This document shows positions 8,621 through 16,180 of a DNA stretch of 21,425 nt, piece by piece. Below the pieces are notes generated by a model that saw nothing but the letters and a program-made list of their open reading frames with translations, made no database searches and was not told where the DNA came from. The stretch is from DATELY01 sp035276085 (GTDB lineage Bacteria > Pseudomonadota > Gammaproteobacteria > Steroidobacterales > Steroidobacteraceae), in contig DATELY010000249.1 of assembly GCA_035276085.1 (NCBI GenBank), forward strand, positions 1 to 21,425. Reading direction: 5' to 3'. The number at the start of each line of letters is the position of its first letter. Within the stretch, counting starts at the first letter, position 1. The translations under genes and the position numbers were made by a program.

Positions 8621-8962
8621 GCTTCCTCCGGCGGAAGAAGAGACTGTACCAACGCACGTGCACCGGGCGTGCCGTGGAATGCCGTGAAACTAGATTAGAC
8701 GACGACAGGTGAGCGTGCTCCCACATCAGGGCTGCATGCCGCAGTGGGCCTGGAACGGTTGCCGTCCGCAGCGGCCGGCAGCTACGTGACCAGTCAAATT
8801 GGAGCTGAAGCAGTGACTCATTGCGCCCGACGCGCAATCGCCTCGTCGCCAGCAGTAACAGCAGAAGAAGTCGTAGTTGGCTATCACCTCGGGGCACGTA
8901 ACACGGCTGCCCCAAGCCCGACCACTCATTTGATGCCCAACATGGACCTTGCGGCCGATTTC

Positions 8963-8998
8963 TAGATAAAGTCCCTGAATGCGGAAGTTTTTTATCTA
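8963..8998. promoter_or_regulatory. Inverted repeat TAGATAAA-N20-TTTATCTA upstream of Fic gene
   Basis: There are perfect 8-bp arms (8963-8970 and 8991-8998) separated by 20 bp, AT-rich in otherwise GC-rich DNA. The right arm ends 24 bp before the Fic ATG. The position fits an operator or promoter element controlling the Fic gene. A stem-loop in the leader mRNA is another possibility. Function is inferred from location only. Confidence 0.6.
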
Positions 8999-9013
8999 TC
9001 GCGGTCGAATCCT

Positions 9014-9018
9014 GGAGG
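9014..9018 (+). promoter_or_regulatory. Shine-Dalgarno GGAGG of the Fic gene
   Basis: GGAGG lies 4 nt before the ATG at 9023 and supports this start over any downstream methionine. Confidence 0.8.
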
Positions 9019-9022
9019 CAGG

Positions 9023-10525
9023 ATGAGTGTTGAAGCCGTGGGCTATGCGCGGCTGATTCAGCGCTTCGGCCTGCCAGCGCTGCCGTTGGCCCGTGCCTCC
9101 GCTATCGACACCGCCGTTAAAGGCCGAGTGCTGACTCAGCGAGGCGAACAATACCTCGAGCTCTTCCAGCCGTCCTATCGGCCCGACGACTCCGTTGAAG
9201 CCGATCTGCAGTTCGCCCTGCGCTACGAAGGCGTGAATCTCGAAGTATCCGCGCTCTTGTTTGGCAACCGCGGCAAGCAGGACGTCGAAGCCTGGATCAC
9301 TGCGAAGCCGGACTCTAGTTATGCGCGGCGGGCTGCCTACCTTTACGAATGGCTGACCGGAAGTTCGCTGGATGTCGAACTCTCGTCTCGATCCTCATAC
9401 GTCAGAGTCATCGATGACGAGTTGCAGTTCGGCTTGGCGGTCGGTACCCGGCAATCCAAGTTTCGTGTGATCGACAATCTTCCTGGTAACCGCGCCTTCT
9501 GCCCGCTCGTTCATCGCACTCCATACCTCCGCGAAGCGCTCGCCAAGGATCTGAAGAAACGCACACAGCAGACGCTTGCCAAGTTCGACAACGATCTGCT
9601 GCGCCGGGCGGCCGCGTTCCTATATCTCAAAGAGACTCAGTCGTCCTTCGAAGTCGAACGTGAAAAGCCGAGTCCTGCCCGTGCACAACGCTTCGCCGAC
9701 CTCCTGCGCGAAGCTGAAAGCAATCGACCGCTGTCCGAGGACCGCTTCATCGAATTGCAGAACGCCGTAGTCGACAGCCGCTTCCGCGAAGCCTCCTATC
9801 GCACGCGCCAAAACTGGATAGGAGACGATCTCGGTCATCGCAAACGCATCGCGTTCGTCCCGCCGCAACCGGATGATGCGCGCGAACTCATGAATGGACT
9901 CGTCCAGTTCTCGGAGTATCTACGAGCGAATCCGGATGCACTGGACCCCATTGTGGCGGCAGGCTGCCTGTCGTTTGGGTTCATCTACATTCATCCATTC
10001 ATGGACGGGAATGGGCGATTGCATCGCTACATGATTCACGAGGTGCTATCCAGCAGCGGCTTCACACCAAAAGGCATCGTGTTGCCCGTCTCTGCGGTAA
10101 TTCTGGCGAACCTCGACGCGTATGTGGCAGCACTCGATGTATTGTCGAAACCGCTTACCGCGCGCACGACGTACAACCCAGATGTTCCTGGCGCTGTGGC
10201 AACCGGCAACGATGCCCTGTACTACCGCTATTTCGATGCCACTGCGCAAACCGAGTTCTTATATCGCGCGCTGGAACGAACGATCGAGCACGACCTAGAT
10301 CAAGAGATATCCTTTCTGCTCGGCTTCGATAAGGCTCGCCGCGCCTTACAGAGCGAGCTCGACTGGCCGGCACACTCGCTCGATCTGTTCATTCGGGTCG
10401 TACAACAGAACGGATTCAAACTATCGAAGAGCAAGCGGGATGCGCACTTTGCGTGGATGACCGAGGCGGAAGTGGGCCGCTTTGAGCAAGCGGTCGCAGA
10501 GAGCTTCATAGGAAACGATACGTAG
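9023..10525 (+). CDS. Fic-domain protein (predicted AMP-transferase)
   Basis: Fic enzymes usually transfer AMP from ATP onto Ser/Thr/Tyr of target proteins. The 500-residue protein carries the complete active-site motif HPFMDGNGRLHR (His324 to Arg335), including catalytic His, the Mg-binding Asp328 and the phosphate-binding Arg335. Upstream, SSFEVEREKP (residues 207-216) corresponds to the autoinhibitory helix motif S/TxxxE(G/N): Ser208 and the inhibitory Glu212 are present, but the following Gly/Asn is Arg213. The C-terminal about 150 residues, including LFIRVVQQNGFKLSKSK, resemble the helical/winged-helix tail of this Fic subfamily. No partner antitoxin gene is adjacent. It is the only plus-strand gene in the window, is convergent with the asparaginase operon (30 bp between stops), and spot counts suggest GC somewhat below its neighbours. 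These points hint at horizontal acquisition. Targets are unknown. Confidence 0.93.
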   Translation: MSVEAVGYARLIQRFGLPALPLARASAIDTAVKGRVLTQRGEQYLELFQPSYRPDDSVEADLQFALRYEGVNLEVSALLFGNRGKQDVEAWITAKPDSSYARRAAYLYEWLTGSSLDVELSSRSSYVRVIDDELQFGLAVGTRQSKFRVIDNLPGNRAFCPLVHRTPYLREALAKDLKKRTQQTLAKFDNDLLRRAAAFLYLKETQSSFEVEREKPSPARAQRFADLLREAESNRPLSEDRFIELQNAVVDSRFREASYRTRQNWIGDDLGHRKRIAFVPPQPDDARELMNGLVQFSEYLRANPDALDPIVAAGCLSFGFIYIHPFMDGNGRLHRYMIHEVLSSSGFTPKGIVLPVSAVILANLDAYVAALDVLSKPLTARTTYNPDVPGAVATGNDALYYRYFDATAQTEFLYRALERTIEHDLDQEISFLLGFDKARRALQSELDWPAHSLDLFIRVVQQNGFKLSKSKRDAHFAWMTEAEVGRFEQAVAESFIGNDT

Positions 10526-10555
10526 CGTCCGTAGTCCTCTGAGCCATGGCGCGAG

Positions 10556-11725
10556 TCAGTACTCGTCGAAGATCCGCTTGACCTGGGCAAGATCGCTCGT
10601 CTTCGTCAGCGCGAGTTGCAACAGGATGCGGGCCTTCTCGGGCACGAGGTTGTCGCCCGGGACGATGTTCGCTTCGCGACGGCGTGGCGTGTCCTGCACG
10701 CGACCGCCCTGGGTGCGCGCCGTTGCGACAACCACGACGCCTTTTGCCTGGGCTCGCTTCAACGCTTCGGTTTGAGGGCCGGTGGGACTGCCGGCGCCGG
10801 TACCCTCGACGACGATGCCCTTCACACCGCGCTCGACCATCGTGTCGATCAGATAACCGGGTGCATCCCGGTACGCGAACGCCACTTCCACAGCGGGCAG
10901 TGTTTGGAAATCCATGCCGGCGAACTCCGAGCCCGACGTGTGACGTCGCAGCGGCTCGCGATAGAACACGACCTTGTCCGGATCGGCGAAACCGATGGCA
11001 CCGACGTCGACACCTTTGAAGGTATCCACTCGATAAGCGCTCGTCTTGTCCACGTCGCGCGCCGTATTGATGAACTGATTCATGCAGTGAAGCACGCCCT
11101 TGCCCCGCGCTTCCTTCGACGCCGCCACACGCACGGCGTCGTAGAGATTGCGCGGACCGTCGCCGGACAAGCCCGTCCAGGGACGTTGTGCACCGACGAA
11201 CACGATGGGCTTGTCGGTATTCACCGTGAGATTCATGTAGTACGCAGTCTCGGCCATCGTGTTCGTGCCGTGAGTCACGACGATGCCATCCACCTTGGGA
11301 TCTGCGGCCAGCTCGTTCAAACGCCTGGCCACGCGTGCGAAGTCTTCATGCGTTTCGCTGCCGGTCGGACGGTCCTGCGGTGCGCGCTGGTCTTCGAGCG
11401 TGATGTTCGCGATGCCTGCAAGCTCGGGCAGATCCTTGTACCAATGCTCGGGATCGACGCGCGGATAATCTTTCCCGCCGTAGTTGGTGATGTTGAGCCG
11501 CACGTCGCCACGGCTGGCGATCGTGCCGCCCATGGACATCAGGACGACGTTCGGCAGCTGCGACTGCTGGGCTGCGGCGGGTGGGAGTGGGGCGTAGGTG
11601 GGGATTTCCTGGGCGTGGGCGATGGGTGTGAGGAACATGAGAGTCGCTGCCGCTGCTGCCCCCACCCCAGCCCTCCCCCGCTCCGCAAGGGAGGGGGTCA
11701 GAAGGCAGCGGATGATCTTTCGCAC
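10556..11725 (-). CDS. Asparaginase/glutaminase-family periplasmic amidohydrolase 1 (Asn at the Asp90 position)
   Basis: This is a type II asparaginase-like protein of 389 residues. The nucleophile motif GGTIAS gives Thr68. The second motif is THGTNTMAET, with Thr154 but Asn155 where canonical enzymes (E. coli AnsB Thr89-Asp90) have Asp. Lys227 (RDVDKTSA) matches the triad Lys, and GSETHED matches the substrate Ser. I start at GTG 11725 because it gives a signal peptide (VRKIIRCLL, then AAAAATLMFLTPIAHA and a cleavage site before QE) and has a GGGAGGGAGAAG sequence upstream. The frame stays open to a GTG at 11821, next to the stop of asparaginase-like 2. A GC-rich palindromic repeat occupies residues 10-23 of the signal region (translated as TPSLAERGRAGVG). 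This is the last gene of the operon. The changed Asp suggests weak asparaginase activity or a different amide substrate; this is inference. Confidence 0.88.
   Translation of the reverse strand: MRKIIRCLLTPSLAERGRAGVGAAAAATLMFLTPIAHAQEIPTYAPLPPAAAQQSQLPNVVLMSMGGTIASRGDVRLNITNYGGKDYPRVDPEHWYKDLPELAGIANITLEDQRAPQDRPTGSETHEDFARVARRLNELAADPKVDGIVVTHGTNTMAETAYYMNLTVNTDKPIVFVGAQRPWTGLSGDGPRNLYDAVRVAASKEARGKGVLHCMNQFINTARDVDKTSAYRVDTFKGVDVGAIGFADPDKVVFYREPLRRHTSGSEFAGMDFQTLPAVEVAFAYRDAPGYLIDTMVERGVKGIVVEGTGAGSPTGPQTEALKRAQAKGVVVVATARTQGGRVQDTPRRREANIVPGDNLVPEKARILLQLALTKTSDLAQVKRIFDEY
11658..11697 (+). repeat. GC-rich interspersed palindromic element, copy d (inside asparaginase 1 signal region)
   Basis: The GCCCCCACCCC tail is followed by the CCCTCCCCCGC/GGGAGGG palindrome. 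It is inverted relative to copy e at 11741-11779 across about 43 bp, tails outward. It is read in frame as residues 10-23 of the asparaginase-like 1 precursor. Confidence 0.88.
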
Positions 11726-11740
11726 GACTGCCAAATCTTC

Positions 11741-11779
11741 TCCCTCCCCTGCGCAGCGGGGGAGGGTTGGGGTGGGGGC
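11741..11779 (-). repeat. GC-rich interspersed palindromic element, copy e
   Basis: This is the inverted partner of copy d. It lies between the stop of asparaginase-like 2 (11822) and the preferred GTG start of asparaginase-like 1 (11725), and contributes the purine-rich stretch just upstream of that GTG. The d/e pair can fold into a long stem-loop over the start codon. Confidence 0.88.
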
Positions 11780-11821
11780 AGCAGCCACAGAACTAAACCT
11801 GTTCACTGAAGCAGTCCTCAC

Positions 11822-12853
11822 TCAATACTCATTGAACATGCGCTGGATCTCTTTGAGATCCGTCGTCTTCGTCAGCGCGAGCCGCAGCAGAATGCGTGCT
11901 TTCTGGGGATTCAGGTTGTCGGCAGTCACGATGCCGCGCGCGAACACGCGGGCGCTTTCCATCACGCGGCCTGCGCCTTTGCGATCGCTTTGCACGAAGA
12001 CGACACCTTTGGCTCGTGCGCGCTTGATGGCATCGGCATCGGAGCCCGTGAGCACGATGCCCTTGGCGCCGGCACCGGTGAATGCATCGATGGCGACGCC
12101 GTCGTCTTCCTGATAGTCGTACGTCACGTCGACGCGTGGCAGCGAGGTGAGTCCGCTCACGTCGAACTCGGACTTCATCGTGTGCCGATAGATCGGTGCG
12201 CGGTAAAACACGATCTGGTCGGAGTCCGCATAGCCGAGCGGACCCAAGTCGCGTGCGATGAAGGTCTCCATGCGATACGTGTTGCCCTTGGTCGTGTCGC
12301 GTGCCGCGTTGATCTCATCGTTCAACAGGATCAGCACACCCTTCCCCTTGGCTTTCGGTGAGCTCGCCACACGAACAGCGTTGAAGAGATTGAACGGTCC
12401 GTCACGGCTGACTGCCGTCCACGGGCGCATCGCGCCGACGACCACCACGGGCTTATCCGACTTCACGACGAGATTGAGAAAGTAGGCAGTCTCTTCGAGT
12501 GTTGCCGTGCCATGCGTGACGACCGCACCTGCCACTTCCGGCTTTGCGAGCGCGGCGTTGATCTCCTTGGCGAGCTTCAGCTGCAGCTCCGCATTCATGC
12601 CGCCGCTGCCGATGTTGCTGATCTCGGTGACGTTGACGTTGGCGAGCGTCTTCAGCTCGGGCAGATCGTCGAGCAGTTCCTTGGGTGTGACGCGCCCGGC
12701 GTTGTATTCCATCAACAGCTCGCGATGCGCGCCCTTGCTCTGAATCGTGCCACCCGTGGTGAACAAGGCGACTTCAGGCAGAGCCGCATGCGCAGTGCCC
12801 ATGGCCGTTGCAGCAAGTGCCAGCAGCGCAAGGCAAGCCGATCTCGAGTTCAT
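11822..12853 (-). CDS. Asparaginase/glutaminase-family periplasmic amidohydrolase 2 (Ala at the Asp90 position)
   Basis: This is a type II asparaginase-like protein of 343 residues. It has a clear Sec signal peptide, MNSRSACLALLALAATAMG followed by TAHA and then ALPEVAL. GGTIQSK supplies the nucleophile Thr36; the flap Tyr is Tyr50 (LLMEYNAG). The second motif reads THGTATLEETAYF: Thr116 is kept but the Asp that contacts the substrate amino group is Ala117. Lys189 (ARDTTKGNT) is kept. The usual SQ/SE pair after GS is GSGGMN here, so the acidic or amide partner is Gly. The frame extends far upstream to 13378, but that part only shadows amidase A; the ATG at 12853 is fixed by the signal peptide and GGAGAG upstream. 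It is a paralogue of asparaginase-like 1 (both end LALTKT.DL.....F.EY). It lies 64 bp after amidase A. A substrate without a free alpha-amino group is an inference. Confidence 0.9.
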   Translation of the reverse strand: MNSRSACLALLALAATAMGTAHAALPEVALFTTGGTIQSKGAHRELLMEYNAGRVTPKELLDDLPELKTLANVNVTEISNIGSGGMNAELQLKLAKEINAALAKPEVAGAVVTHGTATLEETAYFLNLVVKSDKPVVVVGAMRPWTAVSRDGPFNLFNAVRVASSPKAKGKGVLILLNDEINAARDTTKGNTYRMETFIARDLGPLGYADSDQIVFYRAPIYRHTMKSEFDVSGLTSLPRVDVTYDYQEDDGVAIDAFTGAGAKGIVLTGSDADAIKRARAKGVVFVQSDRKGAGRVMESARVFARGIVTADNLNPQKARILLRLALTKTTDLKEIQRMFNEY

Positions 12854-12917
12854 GTACCCGTCTCTCCAACCATCGATGTATGCGCAATCCCGCGAACAGC
12901 GACCAACCGCGGTGAGC

Positions 12918-14489
12918 TCAGATCGGCGGCTTCTTCCATCCGCTGCTCTGACTTTCGACGTAGCTTGCGACGGCGAGCGCGATGTCCTCGCGCCACGGCG
13001 CGGTGACGATCTGCACGCCGATGGGCAACTTGCCGTCGGCGGAACTGCCGGCGCGCACGACGACGACCGGCCAGCCCGTGCAATTGAACACGCCGGTGTA
13101 CGGCCAGCCGCCGTCGGGATTGGGGCCCGGGCCGCCACCGCCACCCATGCCTTCGGCGTCGATCGGTTGAGCGGGCTTGTTTCCGACCGGACAGATGAAG
13201 ACGTCGTACTTGCCCATCCAATCGAGCATGCGCGACTTGCACAGATCCTGTTTCTCCCAGGCTGCGACCATCGCCGCGGAGCTGACGGGTGTGTCGGTCG
13301 CCATGCGCGCCTTGCGTTGTGGCGAGAAATTCTTCGTGCCCCACTTGTCGGCGAGGCGTTGATAGAACGCGCCGGCATCGCCGCTGGACAATGTGCTGCG
13401 AGCGGCCGCGAGCTCGACCAGGATGTCCTGCGGCACGTCTTCGCTGACGCTCGCAGTCACGCCTTCCAGCCACTTTGCCGTCTGGCGCACCACCCTCTTA
13501 GTGTCGTCGTCCGTCGCGCTGCGTCCGGTCGCCTTGTTGTCCGGACAGAACGCGACGCGCAGCTTCTTGAGATCGACCTTCGAAGGATCGGCCCACGGCA
13601 CGGGCGCGCAGGACGCATCGTGAAAGTCCGGGCCGCTGATCAGCGGCGTGATGAGCGTGAGATCTTCGACACGCCGCGTCATGGGTCCAAGCTGCTGCCA
13701 CAGATCGAAGATGCCGCCGTAGTCGACGATGTGACCGGTACGCGGTACGCGCACACTCGTGGGCTTGATCCCTGCGATGCCGTTGTTGTGCGACGGTCCG
13801 CGAATCGATCCGCCCCAATCGGACCCGATATCGAACGCCGCACCGCCTGCAGCGACGATGGCGCCCGCACCGCCCGACGAACCGGATGTGCTGCGGGACA
13901 GGTCATAGGGATTATGGGATGAGCCGTAGAGCAGGTTACTTGCGGTACTGATGCCCGCGAGACCGCCCAGCGTGAACTCGGGCGTGTTCGTCTTACCCAG
14001 CAGAATCGCACCCGCTTTGCGCACTCGCGCGACGACGGTCGCGTCCTTTTCCGGAACGTACTGCTGGCGTCCGTACGTTGCGCCGGTGGTAATGACACCG
14101 GCCGTATCGAGCGAATCCTTGATCGTCATCGGTACGCCATGCAGCGCGCCCATCCATTCGCCCCGGGCCGCCTTCGCATCGAGCGCTTTGGCTTCCTCGC
14201 GTGCGCGCGCATAGCTGTTCATCACGACGGCATTCAGCAGGTCGTTCACGGCGAGCTGCCGCTCGATGTACGCGTTCACGGCTTCGAGCGCCGAAACTTT
14301 CTTCGCGCGGATCATCTCGGCCAGCTTCGTAGCCGACATGTAGATCAGCTCGCTGGTTTTGTCCGTCGATGCAGCGTGCGTGACTTTGGAAACAGAAGCA
14401 GCCGCTGCAGCGACGCTCGCCGTCGTGCTCACGAGGCGAAAGAAATCTCGGCGGCTGGGCCGAGCGGGATGTGCATTCGTAGTGTTCAT
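12918..14489 (-). CDS. Tat-exported amidase-signature hydrolase (amidase A)
   Basis: This amidase-signature family enzyme of 523 residues hydrolyses amide bonds by a Ser-cisSer-Lys triad. The triad is visible: Lys124 (PMTIKDSLDTAG), cis-Ser204 (STSGSSGGAGA) and nucleophile Ser228 (GSDWGGSIRGP). A twin-arginine signal (SRRDFFRLV at residues 12-20, then an Ala-rich h-region ending near THAAS) implies folded export to the periplasm. The C-terminal part has an unusual Gly/Pro-rich loop (MGGGGGPGPNPDGGWPY) and ends SSGWKKPPI. The frame stays open upstream to 14684 through a palindromic repeat, but the ATG at 14489 starts the Tat signal and has AAGGAAC upstream. It is a paralogue of amidase B and part of the seven-gene hydrolase operon. 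The substrate is unknown; relatives include aryl-acylamidases and cyclic-amide hydrolases. Confidence 0.92.
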   Translation of the reverse strand: MNTTNAHPARPSRRDFFRLVSTTASVAAAAASVSKVTHAASTDKTSELIYMSATKLAEMIRAKKVSALEAVNAYIERQLAVNDLLNAVVMNSYARAREEAKALDAKAARGEWMGALHGVPMTIKDSLDTAGVITTGATYGRQQYVPEKDATVVARVRKAGAILLGKTNTPEFTLGGLAGISTASNLLYGSSHNPYDLSRSTSGSSGGAGAIVAAGGAAFDIGSDWGGSIRGPSHNNGIAGIKPTSVRVPRTGHIVDYGGIFDLWQQLGPMTRRVEDLTLITPLISGPDFHDASCAPVPWADPSKVDLKKLRVAFCPDNKATGRSATDDDTKRVVRQTAKWLEGVTASVSEDVPQDILVELAAARSTLSSGDAGAFYQRLADKWGTKNFSPQRKARMATDTPVSSAAMVAAWEKQDLCKSRMLDWMGKYDVFICPVGNKPAQPIDAEGMGGGGGPGPNPDGGWPYTGVFNCTGWPVVVVRAGSSADGKLPIGVQIVTAPWREDIALAVASYVESQSSGWKKPPI

Positions 14490-14509
14490 ACAATGTTCCT
14501 TGCGTTGCT

Positions 14510-14546
14510 GCCCCCACCCTGCCCTCCCCCGCTGCGCAGGGGAGGG
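14510..14546 (+). repeat. GC-rich interspersed palindromic element, copy f
   Basis: This is a single copy (GCCCCCACCCTGCCCTCCCC, then GCTGCGC and GGGGAGGG) in the 127-bp gap between amidases B and A. It ends 20 bp upstream of the amidase A start codon, so its hairpin lies in the leader close to the ribosome-binding site. Confidence 0.88.
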
Positions 14547-14580
14547 TTCTGAAGCGGAAGCACTCGAAACGTCGTTCTCT

Positions 14581-14615
14581 GGCTGTAGGCTGTAGGCCGT
14601 AACCCGTCGCCCGTT
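14581..14615. repeat. Degenerate heptanucleotide tandem repeat
   Basis: Five 7-bp units run in register: GGCTGTA, GGCTGTA, GGCCGTA, ACCCGTC, GCCCGTT. The first two are identical and the rest diverge by a few bases while keeping the central .CCGT/.CTGT core. The array lies directly after the amidase B stop codon (14617-14619). Confidence 0.6.
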
Positions 14616-14616
14616 C

Positions 14617-16137
14617 TCAAATCGGCGGCCGCTGCCAGCCGCCCGACAGCTTCTCGATATGGGCCATCGCGGCGAGCACGACATCGTCGCGCCATGGCTG
14701 AGCGATCACTTGAATGCCGAGCGGCATGCCGGCTTCGTCCTTGGACGTTCCCGCGCGCACGACACCCGCCGGCCATCCCGTCGTGTTGTATTGGCTGGTG
14801 TAACCGCCACCGGCGCCCGGTGGACGCACGAACTCGGGCGGTACTTTCTGCGGCGGCTTCGCGTTTGCAGGACAGAGAATGAGGTCGTACTTCTCCAGCC
14901 AGGCGAGCTGCTCGCTCTTGATGGCATCCATCACTTCGCACCAGCGGGTGAACTCGCTGCTCGGCAGCAGCTCGCCGGAGAGACGCAGACCCGGCGACGC
15001 TTGCGTCGTGCCATGTTTCTGCAGCAGCCGCCGCATGTTGTCGCCATCGGATGCGCCGCTGAATTTCTGGCGCGCGTCGCCGAGCTCTTTCATCTTCGGC
15101 GGCATGTCCTGAGTGACCTTGCAACCGAGGTCCTTGAACATGCCGACGCAGTCCTTGACCAGCTGCTGAATCTCGGCGGTCGGCTCGCTCTGACCATCGT
15201 TGGTGTAGTACGCAATCCGCAGCTTCTTCAGCTCGACTTTCGCGGGATCGCCCACCGGTACCGGCGCCATCGCCGCATCCCATCCATCGGGCCCGGCCAT
15301 GAGCGGCAGCAGCAACGCGAGATCCTCCACGCGCCGCGCCAGCGGACCGGTCTCCTGAAAGTTGTCGTACGGACCGCCGTAGCCGACGATGTGTCCGGTG
15401 CGCGGCAACAAGCCATAGGTCGGTTTGATACCGGCGATGCCATTCACATTGGCGGGGCCGCGGATCGAGCCGCCGTAATCCGAGCCGATATCGAAGAACG
15501 CACCGCCTGCGGCCACGATGGAGCCGGCGCCACCCGACGAACCTGCGGGTGAATACAGCGTGTTGTAGGGATTGAATGTCTGGCCGTACACGAGGTTGTA
15601 CGTGCCGCGTGCACCGCCACCCAACGTGAACTCGGGTGTGTTGGTCTTGCCGAGCAGGATGGCGCCCGCTGCGCGCACGCGGGCGACGACGGTTGCATCC
15701 TTGCCCGGCACATAGTCCTTGCGTCCGAGCGTGCCGCCGGTACTCACGACGCCCGCGGTATCGAACGAATCCTTGACGGTGAACGGCACACCATGCAGCG
15801 GCCCCTTCGACTTGCCCGCAGCAAGCAGGGCATCCGCCTCCTGCGCTTCGGCAAGCGCGCGCTCACGGCACATCGCGACCACGGCATTGAGCTTGGGATT
15901 CACTGCGTCGATGCGTGCGTAACAAAGATTCACCGCTTCGACGGCAGAGAGCTTCTTCTGCTGGATCAGCGTGGCCATCTGGCTGGCCGACCAGGTGATG
16001 AACTCATCCTGCGGCACGTTCGCGAAGGCTCGCGGACTGTATTTCGCCAGGGTCAGCGCGGCGCCGACGGCCGTAGCACCACGAATGAACGTACGACGCG
16101 ATAGATCGCTCTGCAGGGTTGACAGTTCGGCACTCAT
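14617..16137 (-). CDS. Tat-exported amidase-signature hydrolase (amidase B)
   Basis: This is a 506-residue amidase-signature enzyme. The triad is complete: Lys122 (PFTVKDSFDTAG), cis-Ser200 (SPAGSSGGAGS) and nucleophile Ser224 (GSDYGGSIRGP). A twin-arginine signal (LSRRTFIRGA at residues 12-21, followed by TAVGAALTLA) directs it to the periplasm. Sequence similarity to amidase A is high and continuous (for example DATVVARVRAAGAILLGKTN against DATVVARVRKAGAILLGKTN, and shared ends SGGWQRPPI/SSGWKKPPI), so the two are tandem duplicates. The ATG at 16137 has GGAG 6 nt upstream. It starts 43 bp after the stop of the membrane protein gene and is probably cotranscribed with it. It likely cleaves amides or peptides in the periplasm, but the exact substrate cannot be read from sequence. 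Confidence 0.93.
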   Translation of the reverse strand: MSAELSTLQSDLSRRTFIRGATAVGAALTLAKYSPRAFANVPQDEFITWSASQMATLIQQKKLSAVEAVNLCYARIDAVNPKLNAVVAMCRERALAEAQEADALLAAGKSKGPLHGVPFTVKDSFDTAGVVSTGGTLGRKDYVPGKDATVVARVRAAGAILLGKTNTPEFTLGGGARGTYNLVYGQTFNPYNTLYSPAGSSGGAGSIVAAGGAFFDIGSDYGGSIRGPANVNGIAGIKPTYGLLPRTGHIVGYGGPYDNFQETGPLARRVEDLALLLPLMAGPDGWDAAMAPVPVGDPAKVELKKLRIAYYTNDGQSEPTAEIQQLVKDCVGMFKDLGCKVTQDMPPKMKELGDARQKFSGASDGDNMRRLLQKHGTTQASPGLRLSGELLPSSEFTRWCEVMDAIKSEQLAWLEKYDLILCPANAKPPQKVPPEFVRPPGAGGGYTSQYNTTGWPAGVVRAGTSKDEAGMPLGIQVIAQPWRDDVVLAAMAHIEKLSGGWQRPPI

Positions 16138-16180
16138 GCTCGACTCCGGCTACGACAAGTAAGGGGTATGCGCACGACGA

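Larger units (their letters stand above)
8621..9022. other. Divergent intergenic region between TPR and Fic genes
   Basis: This 402-bp gap must contain promoters for both divergent genes. The most evident structure is the TAGATAAA/TTTATCTA inverted repeat at 8963-8998 on the Fic side. An open frame of 73 codons (8744-8965, plus) exists, but it has no recognisable product and no clear ribosome-binding site, so I do not call it. I see no tRNA-like or att-like sequence and no convincing -35/-10 pair. Confidence 0.6.

Noticed and set aside
8744..8965. 73-codon plus-strand frame before the Fic gene
   Set aside because: No ribosome-binding site or recognisable product, and it runs into the inverted repeat; treated as non-coding.
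10526..10555. Bidirectional terminator between the convergent Fic and asparaginase genes
   Set aside because: The 30-bp gap has no hairpin with a T-tract that I can see.
12854..13378. Upstream extension of the asparaginase-like 2 frame
   Set aside because: These codons are out-of-frame amidase A sequence (Arg/Ser/Pro-rich); the signal peptide begins at 12853.
14490..14684. Upstream extension of the amidase A frame through palindromic copy f
   Set aside because: The Tat signal starts at the ATG at 14489 with a ribosome-binding site, so unlike the membrane protein there is no need to translate the repeat.
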